A DNA stretch of 23,377 bases from a virus, in IMG/VR virus record IMGVR_UViG_3300025395_000040, positions 1-23,377 of that record. The stretch is one strand, 5' to 3'. Under the pieces are notes generated by a model that made no database searches, had not been told where the DNA came from, and saw only the letters and a list, made by a program, of their open reading frames with translations. Every line of letters starts with the position of its first letter. Position 1 is the first letter of the stretch. Positions 6,050-12,714 of this stretch are shown here, piece by piece. The position numbers were made by a program, and so were the translations under genes.

Positions 6050-6831
6050 TATTCACCAAACCCAAATGGACATTTTGATTTTCTTTCTTCATTCCTCTTA
6101 ACCAAAGAAACAGTTCTCCTCCAACCTATAGATGTTCCTCTCTCATCATACATCTTAGTTTTCAATTCATCATCAGTAACCATATGATTCTTTAATATCA
6201 TTTTCTTATCAACCAGAGGAATAAAATGAACAACTGGTTGACCGACAGGAATATATATCTGTTGTTTAATATTCTTATTAATAGTCATGAATAAATTTGA
6301 AGAGCTCTGGGTATAGAAATTTACTACTCCAGGTAATACTTTAAAATTATAGTCCTCTAATGACCATTCTGGACCAATAGCGATAAAAGGAGCATTCTCT
6401 TTTACGTTTATATACCATGGGCTACGTAATTTTACGATATGATAATCTTTAAAACCAGGATCTACCTGATTAGATTTGTGCATAACAGGAGCTTCACCGT
6501 TTGAATAATGAAAAGAAAATACGTCTTTATCAACATTAAAAGCCAGATCACACCAGCTTTCTAACATAAATCCTCTTTTATATAACTCCAATAAACCATA
6601 ACAAGACCTGACTGTCCTAAGAGAATAATCTCTATTAAACCCAATAAGCCCATTCTCATTTATAGAATAGAAAGTACTATCTGCATTACTTTTCTTTGGG
6701 GGAGTTACTTTATCAAACCATTTAGGTTTTGATTTTCCGGCATATACCAGAGGAGCATACTTATATGCCGTTGTGTTTGATGTAAAACAATCTAAATATA
6801 TTTTAGGTGTTCTATGAAAAAAAGAAAACAT
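6049..6831 (-). CDS. Phage protein of unknown function (DUF6065-like?)
   Basis: A 260-residue intact protein with a good ribosome site (GGAG, 8-base spacer). I recall similar proteins of this length in T4-like cyanophages, with a Tyr/Trp-rich N-terminal half (YKYAPLVYAGKSKPKWFDK), a central PWYINVKENAPFIAIGPEWS block and a VGQPVVHFIPL segment near residue 200. The alternating strands ending in G-x-P-x-x-H-F-I-P-L suggest a beta-rich, possibly cupin-like fold, but no metal-binding set is clear. The family name DUF6065 is from memory and uncertain. It is the first gene of a minus-strand block running through SGNH, DUF6356-like and ANL genes with overlapping ends, so a joint role is plausible. 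Confidence 0.6.
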   Translation of the reverse strand: MFSFFHRTPKIYLDCFTSNTTAYKYAPLVYAGKSKPKWFDKVTPPKKSNADSTFYSINENGLIGFNRDYSLRTVRSCYGLLELYKRGFMLESWCDLAFNVDKDVFSFHYSNGEAPVMHKSNQVDPGFKDYHIVKLRSPWYINVKENAPFIAIGPEWSLEDYNFKVLPGVVNFYTQSSSNLFMTINKNIKQQIYIPVGQPVVHFIPLVDKKMILKNHMVTDDELKTKMYDERGTSIGWRRTVSLVKRNEERKSKCPFGFGE

Positions 6832-6847
6832 ATCAAAAGCTCCATGC

Positions 6848-6855
6848 TATAAATA
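6848..6855 (+). promoter_or_regulatory. T4-type late promoter for the plus-strand 66-residue gene
   Basis: Exact plus-strand TATAAATA, 23 bases upstream of the ATG at 6878. It is followed by a strong AGGAGAG ribosome site at 6867-6873. Spacing matches T4 late promoters. Confidence 0.8.
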
Positions 6856-6861
6856 TATCTA

Positions 6862-6869
6862 TATTTAGG
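6862..6869 (-). promoter_or_regulatory. Possible non-canonical late promoter for the gene at 6049-6831 (CCTAAATA)
   Basis: Minus-strand CCTAAATA lies 31 bases upstream of the ATG at 6831, back to back with the exact plus-strand promoter. Together they form a near-symmetric AT block (6848-6867). Confidence 0.35.
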
Positions 6870-6877
6870 AGAGTCAA

Positions 6878-7078
6878 ATGCAACAAATTAATATATCACA
6901 CCCAAAATCAGATAAAGTAACCATTAGTCAGAAAAAGATTTCTAACACTGAGAATATATTCTCACAAGAATATTCTCTTCTTGGTAGACCTACATTTACT
7001 ATCAAAACTTGGACAATTAGAACTGACTGGGGTCAAGATATTCCTACAAAGACAGAATATACTGATTTTACAAAATAA
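6878..7078 (+). CDS. Small plus-strand late protein of unknown function
   Basis: A 66-residue polar protein starting MQQINISHPKSDKVTISQKK and ending in a Thr/Trp-rich stretch (TFTIKTWTIRTDWGQDIPTK). It has no recognisable domain, signal peptide or membrane segment. Its reality rests on an exact late promoter and AGGAGAG ribosome site just upstream. It also fills an otherwise empty 247-base gap and ends exactly at the stop of the convergent Gly-rich gene. The strand is opposite to all neighbours, as is the homing endonuclease at 1550; this protein has no endonuclease motif. Confidence 0.7.
   Translation: MQQINISHPKSDKVTISQKKISNTENIFSQEYSLLGRPTFTIKTWTIRTDWGQDIPTKTEYTDFTK
6950..6977 (+). repeat. 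Double palindrome in the small plus-strand gene
   Basis: A perfect 14-base palindrome (GAGAATATATTCTC, 6950-6963) is followed after ACAA by GAATATTCTC (6968-6977), a partial second copy. The arms can pair locally or with each other. It could be a protein-binding site or an mRNA hairpin; it may also be chance in AT-rich coding sequence. Confidence 0.5.
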
Positions 7079-7082
7079 TCAG
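7062..7082. terminator. Weak dyad at the convergent gene ends, possible terminator
   Basis: CTGATT (7062-7067) and AATCAG (7077-7082) form an inverted repeat that spans both facing stop codons. There is no U-run on either strand, so intrinsic termination is doubtful. Confidence 0.2.
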
Positions 7083-7747
7083 TATCCCCAAGAAATAACC
7101 ACATAGCCATCCCCTCCTCGGTCTCCATCTCCACCAAAAGCACCTACGTCTCTTCCTCCAGGGCCTCCAGCACCACCACCACCAACATAAACAGTGATAA
7201 CTGCGCCCCAAGCAGGAGCGCCAGGATCTGTACGGTTCCATCTTCTTACACAATAACCACCAGCACCACCGCCGCCAGAGCCATTTCTACCAGCACCACC
7301 TCCTGCTCCTCCACCTACAGTTACATCTCCTCCATAACCACCACCAGGTCCGCCACCATAACCAGGGCCTCCAGCACCACCACCACCTGCTCCTGAACCT
7401 AAAGAAGCAGAATCTCCACCAGCGCCTCCGGCACCACCAGCGTAACCATACGCAAAACCATCAGAAGCGTAGCCACCACCGCCACCTCCCCCGCCAGCCC
7501 ACATTTGAACCGTCATGTTTATGTAATTCTGAACTGTCCAATTTTGAGTAGAATAAAACGCTTGAGATCCAGGATCAATACCTTTACGGCAGTAGGCGTC
7601 AGAAATTTTAACTTGAGATCTTTTTACAGTATTCTTAATGAGAATACGAAACAGATCATCATCAAAATCAAGCTGTGTGTTTTTTGGGCGATCGAGCTCG
7701 ATATTTATATCACTAAAACTTATCTGACCACTACAAGGCGTTGTCAT
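7079..7747 (-). CDS. Gly/Tyr-rich tail-type protein (polyglycine fold)
   Basis: A 222-residue protein. Residues 1-55 (SGQISFSDINIEL ... KISDAY) resemble the short N-terminal module of many phage tail proteins that begins 'SGxISxxDIxxE' and ends in 'ISDxY'. From about residue 80 it becomes a polyglycine domain with regular Gly-Gly-X runs and many Tyr residues, closing with VYVGGGGAGG and GYVVISWGY, as in phage glycine-rich adhesin-like domains. It is probably a virion surface component. The ATG has AGAGGA 6 bases upstream and overlaps the end of the halogenase gene by 17 bases, so translation may be coupled. An exact TATAAATA lies inside its 5' coding part. Confidence 0.75.
   Translation of the reverse strand: MTTPCSGQISFSDINIELDRPKNTQLDFDDDLFRILIKNTVKRSQVKISDAYCRKGIDPGSQAFYSTQNWTVQNYINMTVQMWAGGGGGGGGYASDGFAYGYAGGAGGAGGDSASLGSGAGGGGAGGPGYGGGPGGGYGGDVTVGGGAGGGAGRNGSGGGGAGGYCVRRWNRTDPGAPAWGAVITVYVGGGGAGGPGGRDVGAFGGDGDRGGDGYVVISWGY
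7702..7709 (-). promoter_or_regulatory. Late promoter-like octamer inside the Gly/Tyr-rich gene
   Basis: Exact minus-strand TATAAATA within codons for DINI near the start of the Gly-rich gene. No gene starts shortly downstream on this strand, so it may be chance or may boost the genes from 6831 onward. Confidence 0.25.
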
Positions 7748-9350
7748 TATAGTCCTCTTGTTTGTAAATCGTTTCTTTCAGAAACTGATAGCTACTTAGC
7801 AGAGTAATAACATATTCCTCTACCTCTGTTTTGTATTTATTATATGTTCTTTTGGTATATGTAATCTCTTCTATTTTAGCCATAGGATCTCTCGAGTTAT
7901 TAAAATCATTATATAACATAAGTTCTGGAGTTGAAATAGATTTAACTCCCATGCCTGCAGCTACAAATAGATTATTCTGAAATGCATATGCATATTTTCT
8001 GGCCGTTACAATCATATCCATAACTCCTGGATATTGATTTTGTATAGTATAATAATTACTAAAAGACTCCTTAAAATAATCTATTTCTTGAGTGCACCAA
8101 TGCCAAAATGGAGTATCTGTTCTATCAGAAAGAGCATAAAACATTGAAGAAAATTCTTTATTCTTTAATAAGGCGTTAACACAAGAAAAGTTATAAGCAT
8201 CTACTTCAGTTCTTGTTAAATAACCATTTCTTCTATTTAAAGTATCAACCAGTTTAATAAGAGTATCATAGGTGGTTATTAGACCAGATAATTCCATAGG
8301 TTCAACAAAACCAAAACTTAAACCAATTGCTACTACATTCCTTATCCATGGCTTTTTGTGATAGCCATTTCTTATTCTGAAATGTTTAAATTCAGCCTTA
8401 TCTGCTCTATCTTTATTTGTTTTAGATAAATGCTCTCTAAACTCGGTTTCTGCTTCTTCTTGTGTGCAAAATTTCGATGAAAAATTATAACCAACTGAAA
8501 GATTATCCCACAAAGGAATAACCCAAGAAGCACCATTTTTCATACCAGTATATTCGGTATAATTCTTAAGCTCTGTTTCTCTATCAATATATGGAATATC
8601 TGCTACTATTGCAGAATCTATAGCGAGGCAATCATGAAAATCTTCATAGATCCCTCCCATCCATTTCTCTAATAGAATAGCATTATAACCTGTGCAATCT
8701 ACGAATAGATCTGCAGAAACTGTTTCTCCATCATATAATACTATCTCTTTAAGCTCTCCGTTGTCTTTAAACACAGGAGATTTAACATTACAATTTATAA
8801 CTTCTACGCCATTAGGAATAGCAACATTATGTTTCATCCATTCACCAAGAGCATTAAGATCAAAATGAAAGGCAGTATCATATTTAAAATTAAAGATTTT
8901 TAATTTATTATCGTGATTATATGTCTGTTTATTATGCTTGGTCATCAGACTATTAGATGTAGCATAAAATTCAGCAAATGATTCAGAACCAAACTCTTTA
9001 GGAAAAAACATAGCAAGTTCTGACAATGCATTAATACCCGAAGGCTTATCGCTATAATCTAAATCATAGATGAACGGTATCTGAAAAGATTCGTTTGCTT
9101 TATAATTTGTAAACTTATCAGCATTCTTGTAGGTAGCGTTACAGAACGGCATCCATTCTTTATCTTCTATACCAAGCATATAGAATAATCTTCTGAAATA
9201 CGGAATGCTGCTCTCGGCAGAACCGACAACAGTTTTTATATCAGTTTCAATAACTGTAATTTTTATATGCTTGCAGAGTTTAGCAATAGTAGCGGCTACT
9301 ATCCAACCAGAGCATTCACCACCAACCACAACAACATTATCTACTTTCAT
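7731..9350 (-). CDS. Flavin-dependent (tryptophan-type) halogenase, VirX1-like
   Basis: FADH2-dependent halogenase of 539 residues, similar in length to PrnA/RebH. The FAD motif is VGGECSGW at residues 9-16. The GxGExxxP-like segment is VVGSAESSIP at 41-50. The catalytic Lys, which carries the hypohalous acid in PrnA/RebH (Lys79), is Lys75 in CNATYK. The WxWxIP signature is altered to ASWVIP (274-279). FVEPMELSG (348-356) keeps the catalytic Glu (Glu353) but has Leu-Ser where Ser-Thr is usual near the halide site. LFVDCTGYNA (215-224) is also family-typical. Viral members exist in cyanophages; VirX1 of Syn10 is reported to prefer iodide. A flavin reductase is not in this window. The gene follows a fibre gene and overlaps the Gly/Tyr-rich gene by 17 bases. 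The substrate is unknown. Confidence 0.88.
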   Translation of the reverse strand: MKVDNVVVVGGECSGWIVAATIAKLCKHIKITVIETDIKTVVGSAESSIPYFRRLFYMLGIEDKEWMPFCNATYKNADKFTNYKANESFQIPFIYDLDYSDKPSGINALSELAMFFPKEFGSESFAEFYATSNSLMTKHNKQTYNHDNKLKIFNFKYDTAFHFDLNALGEWMKHNVAIPNGVEVINCNVKSPVFKDNGELKEIVLYDGETVSADLFVDCTGYNAILLEKWMGGIYEDFHDCLAIDSAIVADIPYIDRETELKNYTEYTGMKNGASWVIPLWDNLSVGYNFSSKFCTQEEAETEFREHLSKTNKDRADKAEFKHFRIRNGYHKKPWIRNVVAIGLSFGFVEPMELSGLITTYDTLIKLVDTLNRRNGYLTRTEVDAYNFSCVNALLKNKEFSSMFYALSDRTDTPFWHWCTQEIDYFKESFSNYYTIQNQYPGVMDMIVTARKYAYAFQNNLFVAAGMGVKSISTPELMLYNDFNNSRDPMAKIEEITYTKRTYNKYKTEVEEYVITLLSSYQFLKETIYKQEDYNDNAL

Positions 9351-9362
9351 TTTAACTCCAGT

Positions 9363-10403
9363 TTATTTTAAGCGAGCCTTTAATTCATTAATTTCTTTCT
9401 GTTGTTCTTTATAACCCTCGATCATAAGAGCAACAAGCTGGGCATATTTAACTGCTTTAGTTCCATTTGGTCTCGTGCGCACGAGCTCGGGCACGACCTT
9501 TTCAAGTTCCTGAGCAGAAACACCAACATCATGTTTATATACGAAATAACCGTCTTCACCACCACGTGATTCAATGTGATCATCTTTCCAATCAAACTCA
9601 TAACCTGTAAGAGAAAGTATCTTATCTCTGGCATTCTTAATTGGTGTCATATTTTCTTTTAGATTTGCATCAGAAGCAAAGAATCCAGTAATATCGTTAG
9701 TAGCACGGATTTCACCAGCACCACCATAAGACTGAGTACCAACTCCTAACGTATAACAATAGAATGTAGTTCCAACTGTAGCACTGCCACCAATAGCACA
9801 ACTACCTTGAATAGTAGCTCCTTGCCTAATAATTGTAGCGCCTGCAACATCAAGACCACCTCCAGTTACAGTAAGAGCTCCACCAATAGAAGTACTTTTT
9901 TGAATAGTTGCAGTTCCTGTTACAAGTAAATCGTCATCGATAGTAGTATATCCAGAGACAGTAAGAGTACCACCAACAGTTGCATTTCCAGCAACATTAA
10001 GATTGTTATTAAATATAACAGGACCGTTAAGAGTTAATTTTCCTCCTACAGAAAGATCAAGAGAAACAGCTAAACTTTCTTGAGCATTAATATTACCAGC
10101 AACAGTAAGAATACCACTTACATTTTCATTACCTTTAACGTCTAACTGACCTCCGATAATAGCATAACTTGTAGTAGTAAGAGGTGCCTGAATAGTTGTA
10201 GCGGCTTTTACATTAAGCGTACCACCAATATCAACATTCTGCCCAATAGTTGTATTACCGAATGCACGAAATGTTCCGTTAACATCCAAATTAGCTTGTG
10301 GAGCATTAGTACAGATACCGACTCTGCCCGAATTGCCCATGGCAAAGATAAGATTATTATTTACTACTAAGCCATTTTCTGAGCGAAAGTCAAGATCAGC
10401 CAT
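9363..10403 (-). CDS. Tail fibre with C-terminal S74 intramolecular chaperone
   Basis: A 346-residue trimeric-fibre protein. After a short N-terminal part (VGICTNAPQANLDVNG, common in fibres) it has about ten repeats of the form G-x-L-x-V-x-G-x-x-x-(I/V), consistent with a beta-helical shaft from residues 40 to 230. The C terminus is a peptidase S74 domain: SDANLKEN at 244-251, the YEFDWK strand at 268-273, VGVSAQELEKVVPELV at 293-308 and KYAQLVALMIEGYKEQQKEI as the final coiled helix. By analogy with endosialidase chaperones, self-cleavage is expected between Ser244 and Asp245, releasing about 102 residues after trimer folding. AAGGA lies before the ATG, and an exact late promoter is at 10434-10441. 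Confidence 0.9.
   Translation of the reverse strand: MADLDFRSENGLVVNNNLIFAMGNSGRVGICTNAPQANLDVNGTFRAFGNTTIGQNVDIGGTLNVKAATTIQAPLTTTSYAIIGGQLDVKGNENVSGILTVAGNINAQESLAVSLDLSVGGKLTLNGPVIFNNNLNVAGNATVGGTLTVSGYTTIDDDLLVTGTATIQKSTSIGGALTVTGGGLDVAGATIIRQGATIQGSCAIGGSATVGTTFYCYTLGVGTQSYGGAGEIRATNDITGFFASDANLKENMTPIKNARDKILSLTGYEFDWKDDHIESRGGEDGYFVYKHDVGVSAQELEKVVPELVRTRPNGTKAVKYAQLVALMIEGYKEQQKEINELKARLK
9472..9485. repeat. 14-base GC-rich palindrome in the S74 domain coding region
   Basis: CTCGTGCGCACGAG is a perfect palindrome in an otherwise AT-rich gene, encoding LVRTR. It could fold as a 5-bp stem with a GCGC loop. Its role, if any, is unknown. Confidence 0.45.
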
Positions 10404-11028
10404 TTTTATTTTCCTTTTTAGTTGTCTTTGGCTTATTTATAGTTTTTGTCTTAGTTGGTGGCTTTTTAGCTGTTGCTCGAGGAGCTCTTGGCTTCTTTAT
10501 TGTAACAACAGGATCTGGTTGGGTCAAGATCTGAATACCGATCTTCATACCACACCACTCAATCTCCACACCAGCTTTTGGGGTGTTTTTGAAAGTAATA
10601 GTCGATCCATCAGAATCATCTAACTCGTCGATAGAAACCTTAATACCGTCTTCATATACGTTCATTGATCCTGGAGTGTATCCACCAGGAATAGTGTATG
10701 TAGACGTCTTACCATCTGCAATGAATACTGTGTTAATAAATCTAAACTGTGGAGTAATGTCGCCCCAATAAATCGAATCACCGTCGGTCACTAATACCTG
10801 GCCAGGCACGCCTAATGAACCATTAGCAGATATTGCCTTAATGGTTGCTGTATTAGATACATCGATGTCTGTGTTATGGGAGCCTATTTCGAATATCTTA
10901 CTACCGTCGGAGGAATACATTACCTCATCGGCCATATTCAGGGCAAGTTCACCCGTCTTTAGATTAGCAGTTGTTGGCGCACGACCCGATACGGATGTAC
11001 GCTTGATTTGAAATAAATTGTTTGCCAT
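10396..11028 (-). CDS. Fibre-like protein with Mtd_N-type start and lysine-rich tail
   Basis: A 210-residue protein. Residues 1-50 (ANNLFQIKRTSVSGRAPTT, then LKTGELALNMADE and YSSDGSKIFEIGS) match the N-terminal module shared by many phage tail fibres and the major tropism determinant. GVPGQVLVTDGDSIYW at 73-88 is a common fibre linker. Residues 97-165 form a small beta domain (YTIPGGYTPGSMNVYEDGIK). The last 34 residues (177-210) are strikingly basic: 13 Lys/Arg, 5 Pro and a single acidic residue, like a histone-H1-type tail. The gene end overlaps the start of the next fibre by 8 bases and contains its late promoter. AAGGTG precedes the ATG. A role in tail or fibre assembly is likely; what the basic tail does is unknown. 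Confidence 0.75.
   Translation of the reverse strand: MANNLFQIKRTSVSGRAPTTANLKTGELALNMADEVMYSSDGSKIFEIGSHNTDIDVSNTATIKAISANGSLGVPGQVLVTDGDSIYWGDITPQFRFINTVFIADGKTSTYTIPGGYTPGSMNVYEDGIKVSIDELDDSDGSTITFKNTPKAGVEIEWCGMKIGIQILTQPDPVVTIKKPRAPRATAKKPPTKTKTINKPKTTKKENKNG
10434..10441 (-). promoter_or_regulatory. T4-type late promoter for the S74 fibre gene
   Basis: Exact minus-strand TATAAATA, 31 bases upstream of the ATG at 10403, within the lysine-rich tail codons of the preceding gene. Confidence 0.75.
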
Positions 11029-11044
11029 CTGGCACCTTTGTCAA

Positions 11045-11058
11045 TCGGTATATACCGA
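11045..11058. repeat. 14-base palindrome upstream of the gene at 10396-11028
   Basis: TCGGTATATACCGA is perfectly palindromic and ends 17 bases before the ATG at 11028, just upstream of the AAGGTG ribosome site. It could be a protein-binding site or a 5-bp leader hairpin with an ATAT loop. No late promoter octamer is present in this gap. Confidence 0.4.
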
Positions 11059-11070
11059 GGATTAATATTA

Positions 11071-11280
11071 TCAAAAAGTCTCAGAAGTATCTACTTCTTT
11101 TTTAGCAGCTTTTCTGGCATTTGCCCTTTCAGCTTTTTCTAATTTTTCCGTAAGCCCAAGAATAATCTTTTCAGAATATTGTATCTGGGCAGAATGTAGA
11201 AGTCTGGCTTTCGTCAGACTCTCTATTTCTTTTAATAAAGTTTCAATATAGAAACCAGCGAAATCAGGATGCATCTCCAT
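11071..11280 (-). CDS. Small coiled-coil protein
   Basis: A 69-residue helical, charged protein (LLKEIESLTKARLLHSAQIQ, then a Glu/Lys/Ala-rich segment). It lies alone in a gap between two fibre genes. The GTGAGG ribosome site is about 9 bases before the ATG. A regular spacing of Leu/Ile suggests a coiled coil, such as a fibre chaperone or oligomerisation factor, but no family is recognised. Start and strand agree with the neighbours. Confidence 0.6.
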   Translation of the reverse strand: MEMHPDFAGFYIETLLKEIESLTKARLLHSAQIQYSEKIILGLTEKLEKAERANARKAAKKEVDTSETF

Positions 11281-11355
11281 CTTATATACCTCACTTTTTT
11301 GCTTTACATATGTTTCATATTACAGTATAATCATAAATGTCCTGATGTAGATATA

Positions 11356-12666
11356 TTAGAACAATCCACCATCTAGAGTAGAATATACTAATGACGTTCC
11401 GTTAGACTGAAGAATCGTTCCATCAGCACCAATCAGTAACTCATCGAATCCAGCAGTAGTATTACCAACAAACAAACCACCATGAGAGACAGTATTTCTA
11501 CCAGTACCACCTGAGACAACAGGAAGAGGAGCAGTAAGAATCAGCTGACCAACAGAGATAGTATTAGCAGTAATATTAACAGAAACACTACTATTAGCAT
11601 TGATGTCGATAGAGTTATTATCTACGTTAAACGCACCACCAACACCATATGGAGCAAGATACGCTTGCAGAGTACCAATAGAGGCACCAGGATCAACTGT
11701 AGGATTAGTATTAGGATTAGTAGCTGTACCATACAGTTTAAAGAATGGATTAGTAGGAGTAGATCTACCAGCGATACGAGCAATACCAGAGTACCACTTA
11801 TTACCGCCACCGCCAGCAGGAGAGAACCAACCAGAGTCGACAACGTCAGTAGTTTCGTTACCAGAAGCAAACTCAACTAAGTTATCACGGATAGTAATAG
11901 AAATAGTATTAATTGTAGTAACTGAACCGGAAACAACCAGATTACCAGCAATCTCGGCATTATTAACACGGAGGCTTGAACCGATAGCGTTAATTGCAAG
12001 GCCAGTAACATTAACATTCGAAGAAATATCAAATGAACCAGTAGCAACTGCTAATTCTTTACCAGTGAACTGGACGTTACCGGTAAATACTACGTCATCT
12101 TGAGCTTTTATGTAGTTGTTTGCAGGGAATCCACCAAGATGTAACGCATCATTAGCGATACCAGAGAATGAAGTAGAGTTGATATAAGCAACAGTACCTG
12201 TGCCGATAGTAAGAGTATTACCAACGAAAAGAGTATTAGAATCAGAGTTAAACGTGAAGCCAATCGAAGCAGATAAGACGTTAGAACCGTTAAACTGAAC
12301 CCATGTATTCTGACCAGCTGGACGAGCTTCAAGAGTACCTGGATCAACCCAATAAAGATCTCCGATAGCGTCGGCGGCAAGAACTTCGCCAGCAACACCG
12401 AAACGACCATTCGCGAACAGCTTGGTCGGAACAAGATTAGCAGTAATAACTTTGTCTATAGCACCGATAGAGTTGGCTACGAGAGCTTGGTTGTTGGTAA
12501 GAGTACCAGGAACCATTCTACCGCCAACACGGATCGTAGCAGAACCGTCTGGAAGACCAATATGGAGAGTATTACCCGACTGTGTAAACGCCAACTCACC
12601 TGGTAACAAACCAGTTACTGTGGCGTTAGACGTAGATCTTTTGATCTGAATTCTGTTATTGGCCAT
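11356..12666 (-). CDS. Tail fibre protein with Mtd_N-type start
   Basis: A 436-residue fibre. It begins ANNRIQIKRSTSNATVTGLL followed by PGELAFTQSGNTLHIG, the N-terminal module shared with the 210-residue protein at 10396-11028. Linker-type segments follow (FGVAGEVLAADAIGDLYWVD), then GLY-, ASN- and VAL-rich shaft repeats (NVNVTGLAINAIGSSLRVNN). A VVSGGTGRNTVSHGGLFVGN motif and a final GTILQSNGTSLVYSTLDGGLF-type end (last residues LDGGLF) complete it; both are common in fibres of marine T4-like phages. It is probably a homotrimeric, baseplate-attached fibre or side spike. An exact late promoter lies 39-46 bases upstream. Confidence 0.85.
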   Translation of the reverse strand: MANNRIQIKRSTSNATVTGLLPGELAFTQSGNTLHIGLPDGSATIRVGGRMVPGTLTNNQALVANSIGAIDKVITANLVPTKLFANGRFGVAGEVLAADAIGDLYWVDPGTLEARPAGQNTWVQFNGSNVLSASIGFTFNSDSNTLFVGNTLTIGTGTVAYINSTSFSGIANDALHLGGFPANNYIKAQDDVVFTGNVQFTGKELAVATGSFDISSNVNVTGLAINAIGSSLRVNNAEIAGNLVVSGSVTTINTISITIRDNLVEFASGNETTDVVDSGWFSPAGGGGNKWYSGIARIAGRSTPTNPFFKLYGTATNPNTNPTVDPGASIGTLQAYLAPYGVGGAFNVDNNSIDINANSSVSVNITANTISVGQLILTAPLPVVSGGTGRNTVSHGGLFVGNTTAGFDELLIGADGTILQSNGTSLVYSTLDGGLF

Positions 12667-12704
12667 TGTCGGTCCTTTTTCTTGTTCGAATAACTATTTC
12701 AGTC

Positions 12705-12712
12705 TATTTATA
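12705..12712 (-). promoter_or_regulatory. T4-type late promoter for the 436-residue fibre
   Basis: Exact minus-strand TATAAATA in the short gap between the genes at 12715-13062 and 11356-12666, 39 bases upstream of the fibre ATG. Confidence 0.75.
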
Positions 12713-12714
12713 TT

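Noticed and set aside
7079-7500. CCA/CCT-rich stretch resembling a simple DNA repeat or satellite
   Set aside because: It is explained by Gly codons on the minus strand; there is no fixed repeat unit.
7575-7600. Possible loss of the halogenase catalytic Lys when aligned at the Arg-Arg after the ESSIP segment
   Set aside because: Re-alignment with RebH numbering places the catalytic Lys in the CNASYK segment, which is intact here (CNATYK, Lys75).
11299-11331. Plus-strand TTGCTT ... TATAAT resembling a sigma70 or MotA-type promoter
   Set aside because: The spacer is about 21 bases, too long for either type, and no plus-strand gene follows.
11600-12103. Plus-strand open frame of 167 codons opposite the 436-residue fibre
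   Set aside because: It is antisense to a clear fibre gene, has low-complexity composition mirrored from repeats, and lacks a ribosome site and promoter.
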